A stretch of DNA of 59,541 nt from Chloroflexota bacterium. GTDB lineage: Bacteria; Chloroflexota; Ktedonobacteria; Ktedonobacterales; Ktedonobacteraceae. Shown in pieces: positions 55,701 to 59,541 of this stretch (its first letter is position 1; each line of letters starts with the position of its first letter). A program made the translations under genes and the position numbers. A model generated the notes under the pieces. That model was not told the origin of the DNA. It did no database searches and was given only the letters and a program-made list of their open reading frames with translations. The stretch is from the NCBI GenBank assembly GCA_005879655.1, contig VBJK01000061.1:1-59541 (forward strand), read 5' to 3'.

Positions 55701-56993
55701 ATGACAGTAGATATCAGCGATATTGAGCAGATCCTGGCACAAGAAGAAACGTGGCGTCAGACTCAGTGTATTAATCTGATTGGGAGTGAGAATACACCTA
55801 GTCCGGCTGTACGTCGTGTACAGCTCTCCGACTTTATGGGCCGTTACGCTGAGGGCCATCCTAATAAGCCTGGTCAAGTCAATCGCTACTACCAGGGCAC
55901 GCAGTATATCGACCAGATCGAGAGCATGGCGCAGGATGAAATACTGGCATTGTTCCGTGCAAAGCAAGTCGATGTACGTCCTATCAGTGGCAATGCCGCT
56001 AATACAGCGCTAGCACTTGGCTATCTGCGCGGTGGGGATACTGTTATCGCCAACTCGACGGATGCGGGTGGACATATCAGCCATGGTTCCGTTGGTGTGT
56101 TTGGCCGCCGGATTCAGAACCGAGGCCAGGTGCTTAAACTGGGTAGTCCAAAATCAATTAACCTGCATCACTTGCCATTGACTGAAGATCATTATCATGT
56201 TGATGCGCAAAAAACCATTGCCTTAATCGATCAGGTAGCGCCGCAACTTGTGATCATGGGTAAGAGCCTCTTCCTCTTCCCTGAGCCAGTGAAGGAAGTT
56301 GCTGCTGTCTGTAAAGCCAAGAATATTCCTTTGCTGTACGATGGTGCTCATGTCCTGGGACTGATTGCTGGCGGACAGTTCCAAGATCCATTACATGAAG
56401 GTGCCACGTGGTTGACGGGCAGCACGCACAAGACCTTTCCAGGCCCGCAGCGTGGTGTGATCCTGGGCAACCTTGATGCTGAAGATGAGAAGAAATACTG
56501 GCCTGCGGCTGATCGTGGTGTCTTTCCCGGTTCATCCAGTAATCATCATCTCTATTCGCTCCCTGCTCTCCTTGTTGCTACACGAGAGATGAAAGAGTAC
56601 GGACGTGCTTACACTGCTCAAACTGTGCGCAATGCTCAGGCACTTGGCCAGCATCTTGACGAATTGGGTACGCCAGTTGAAGCTCGTGCCTTCGGCTATA
56701 CGCAGAGCCATATCATTGCTGTCAATGTTGCGCAATGGGGCGGTGGCGTTGAGGTTGCTAAACGTTTGGAGGATAATGACATTATTCTCAACTATAATAT
56801 GCTCCCTGGTGATAGCGATCCGCGCAATCCTTCCGGCTTACGCATTGGCACGCCGGAGATGACACGCTTCGGTATGGATGAGCGGGCGATGGGTGAGTTG
56901 GCGCAATTGTTACACGATGCTATTCGTGGCAAGCATGTAAAAGAACAGGTTCATGCATTACGTGCTCGTTTTCTTGAGATGAAGTACGTATAG
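55701..56993 (+). CDS. Serine hydroxymethyltransferase-like PLP enzyme
   Basis: 430 residues from ATG 55701 (AGGAGA 7 nt upstream; the frame is open earlier without a site). Fold-type I PLP enzyme of the SHMT group: CINLIGSENTPSPAVRRVQL, GRYAEGHPNKPGQVNRYYQG, DVRPISGNAANTALALGYL, LLYDGAHVLGLIAGG (PLP Asp/His) and WLTGSTHKTFPGPQRG with the Schiff-base Lys. SHMT interconverts Ser and Gly with tetrahydrofolate. The PGPQRG segment and the GVFPGSSSNHH region differ from canonical GlyA, so it may be a paralogue acting on other beta-hydroxy amino acids. It stands alone. Confidence 0.82.
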   Translation: MTVDISDIEQILAQEETWRQTQCINLIGSENTPSPAVRRVQLSDFMGRYAEGHPNKPGQVNRYYQGTQYIDQIESMAQDEILALFRAKQVDVRPISGNAANTALALGYLRGGDTVIANSTDAGGHISHGSVGVFGRRIQNRGQVLKLGSPKSINLHHLPLTEDHYHVDAQKTIALIDQVAPQLVIMGKSLFLFPEPVKEVAAVCKAKNIPLLYDGAHVLGLIAGGQFQDPLHEGATWLTGSTHKTFPGPQRGVILGNLDAEDEKKYWPAADRGVFPGSSSNHHLYSLPALLVATREMKEYGRAYTAQTVRNAQALGQHLDELGTPVEARAFGYTQSHIIAVNVAQWGGGVEVAKRLEDNDIILNYNMLPGDSDPRNPSGLRIGTPEMTRFGMDERAMGELAQLLHDAIRGKHVKEQVHALRARFLEMKYV

Positions 56994-57006
56994 TCCGCCT
57001 AGCAAT

Positions 57007-57106
57007 CTCTTGTTATTGCCGCCTCCTACGGCAGCAGGGAAGAAAAGGGGTATTTGGGGACACCCCACACCCCGCCAGGGAGGCTACCGCCCCCTGGACC
57101 CCCGCT
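57007..57106. repeat. GC-rich dispersed repeat (copy C)
   Basis: Between the SHMT-like gene and ligA. It contains TTGCCGCCTCCTACGGCAGC, then GGGGACACCCC, ACCCCGCCAGGGAGGC and CGCCCCCTGGACCCCC, the same series and strand as copy A and, more loosely, B. Inverted ends are not obvious here. Its stems may act as terminators for the two converging genes. Confidence 0.75.
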
Positions 57107-57132
57107 TAACTTAATGCTTACGGGCAGATTCG

Positions 57133-59253
<2,121 letters not shown>

Positions 59254-59277
59254 TTATATACTATATGATATTTCTTT

Positions 59278-59541
59278 TTAACACGGTTGATAGTGGAAGA
59301 CTTCGGGCGGTGTTTCAAATAACCCGTTGATGTGGCTACGCCATTGTGGGAAGAGCGGACCACCACGGAAATCAATGGTATGTGCTTCTAGCGATGCCCA
59401 TGAAACTGTGAGCATGTAGCGGCTCGGCTGTTCGATGCAGCGTGTCACATGGGCGGCAAGACATGCTGGATGCTGACGAATGACCTCTAGACCACGTAAG
59501 ATGGCCGGTCCTAGCTGTTCTTCTTTACCTGGGATGGCTGT
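59278..59541 (-). CDS. ABM/antibiotic-biosynthesis-monooxygenase-like protein, 5'-partial
   Basis: The last 87 codons of a minus-strand gene that begins beyond the window edge; TAA at 59280-59278. The visible end reads IPGKEEQLGPAILRGLEVIR, then YMLTVSWASLEAHTIDFRGG and PLFPQWRSHINGLFETPPEV. The W...S.EAH..DFR pattern is that of ABM-superfamily dimeric alpha/beta-barrel proteins, which are small monooxygenases or heme-degrading enzymes, many of unknown substrate. It is followed by ligA 55 bp downstream, so co-transcription is possible. Confidence 0.75.
   Translation of the reverse strand, partial: TAIPGKEEQLGPAILRGLEVIRQHPACLAAHVTRCIEQPSRYMLTVSWASLEAHTIDFRGGPLFPQWRSHINGLFETPPEVFHYQPC

Overview
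The window looks like chromosomal DNA of a soil-type Chloroflexota, most likely a Ktedonobacteria-class bacterium. This is inferred from gene content: a DRTGG/CBS-containing pyrophosphatase, a DUF929 thiol protein, DUF4388, WD40 and TIR-NB-ARC-TPR proteins, many dispersed palindromes and strong AGGAG ribosome sites. No rRNA, tRNA, CRISPR array or intact prophage was found.

Region 1 (1-17.8 kb) mixes housekeeping and accessory genes. It holds a frame-disrupted Mn-dependent pyrophosphatase, a secreted M28 peptidase with a PKD domain, a ubiquitin-like/TM/WD40 protein, lepA coupled to a damaged mnmA, and a TIR-STAND-TPR gene followed by a 52-residue ORF and a radical SAM/SPASM enzyme. A MurB-like protein with altered catalytic positions, a universal-stress-protein remnant joined to a TnpB fragment, a small SWIM zinc protein and a 23-codon mini-gene with its own terminator complete it.

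Region 2 (18-27.5 kb) holds a frameshifted sedolisin (S53) lipoprotein, a MshA-like glycosyltransferase, a type IV pilus/secretion-type ATPase, a histidine phosphatase, a two-gene type II restriction-modification system, a membrane-bound DUF929 thiol protein and a DUF4388 protein.

Region 3 (27.5-49.1 kb) is a large exopolysaccharide locus read in two directions from about 37.4-37.8 kb. Leftward lie a DMF-family surface protein, three NodB deacetylases, two ATP-grasp ligases, an FAD oxidoreductase and a hexapeptide acetyltransferase. The deacetylase/ATP-grasp pair is duplicated. Rightward lie a Wzz/BY-kinase, a fused MurJ-like flippase plus O-antigen ligase/polymerase, four GT4 glycosyltransferases and a glutamine-dependent asparagine synthetase homologue. 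The set fits synthesis, flipping, polymerisation and amino-group or amide decoration of a cell-surface polymer.

Region 4 (49.1-59.5 kb) holds a 1.1 kb gene-poor stretch with transposon-like remnants, a LysM/lytic transglycosylase protein, a Gfo/Idh/MocA-aldo/keto reductase fusion with a disrupted frame, an EF-G-like GTPase, an SHMT-like enzyme, NAD-dependent DNA ligase and the end of a small ABM-type protein.

Two patterns recur. Dispersed inverted repeats fall into at least two families, and one copy sits in frame inside a deacetylase gene. Four otherwise well conserved genes are frame-disrupted, at least two of them at a short deletion, and a fifth (EF-G-like) lacks a segment in frame. Either the locus is decaying or the assembly has local errors; raw reads would decide.
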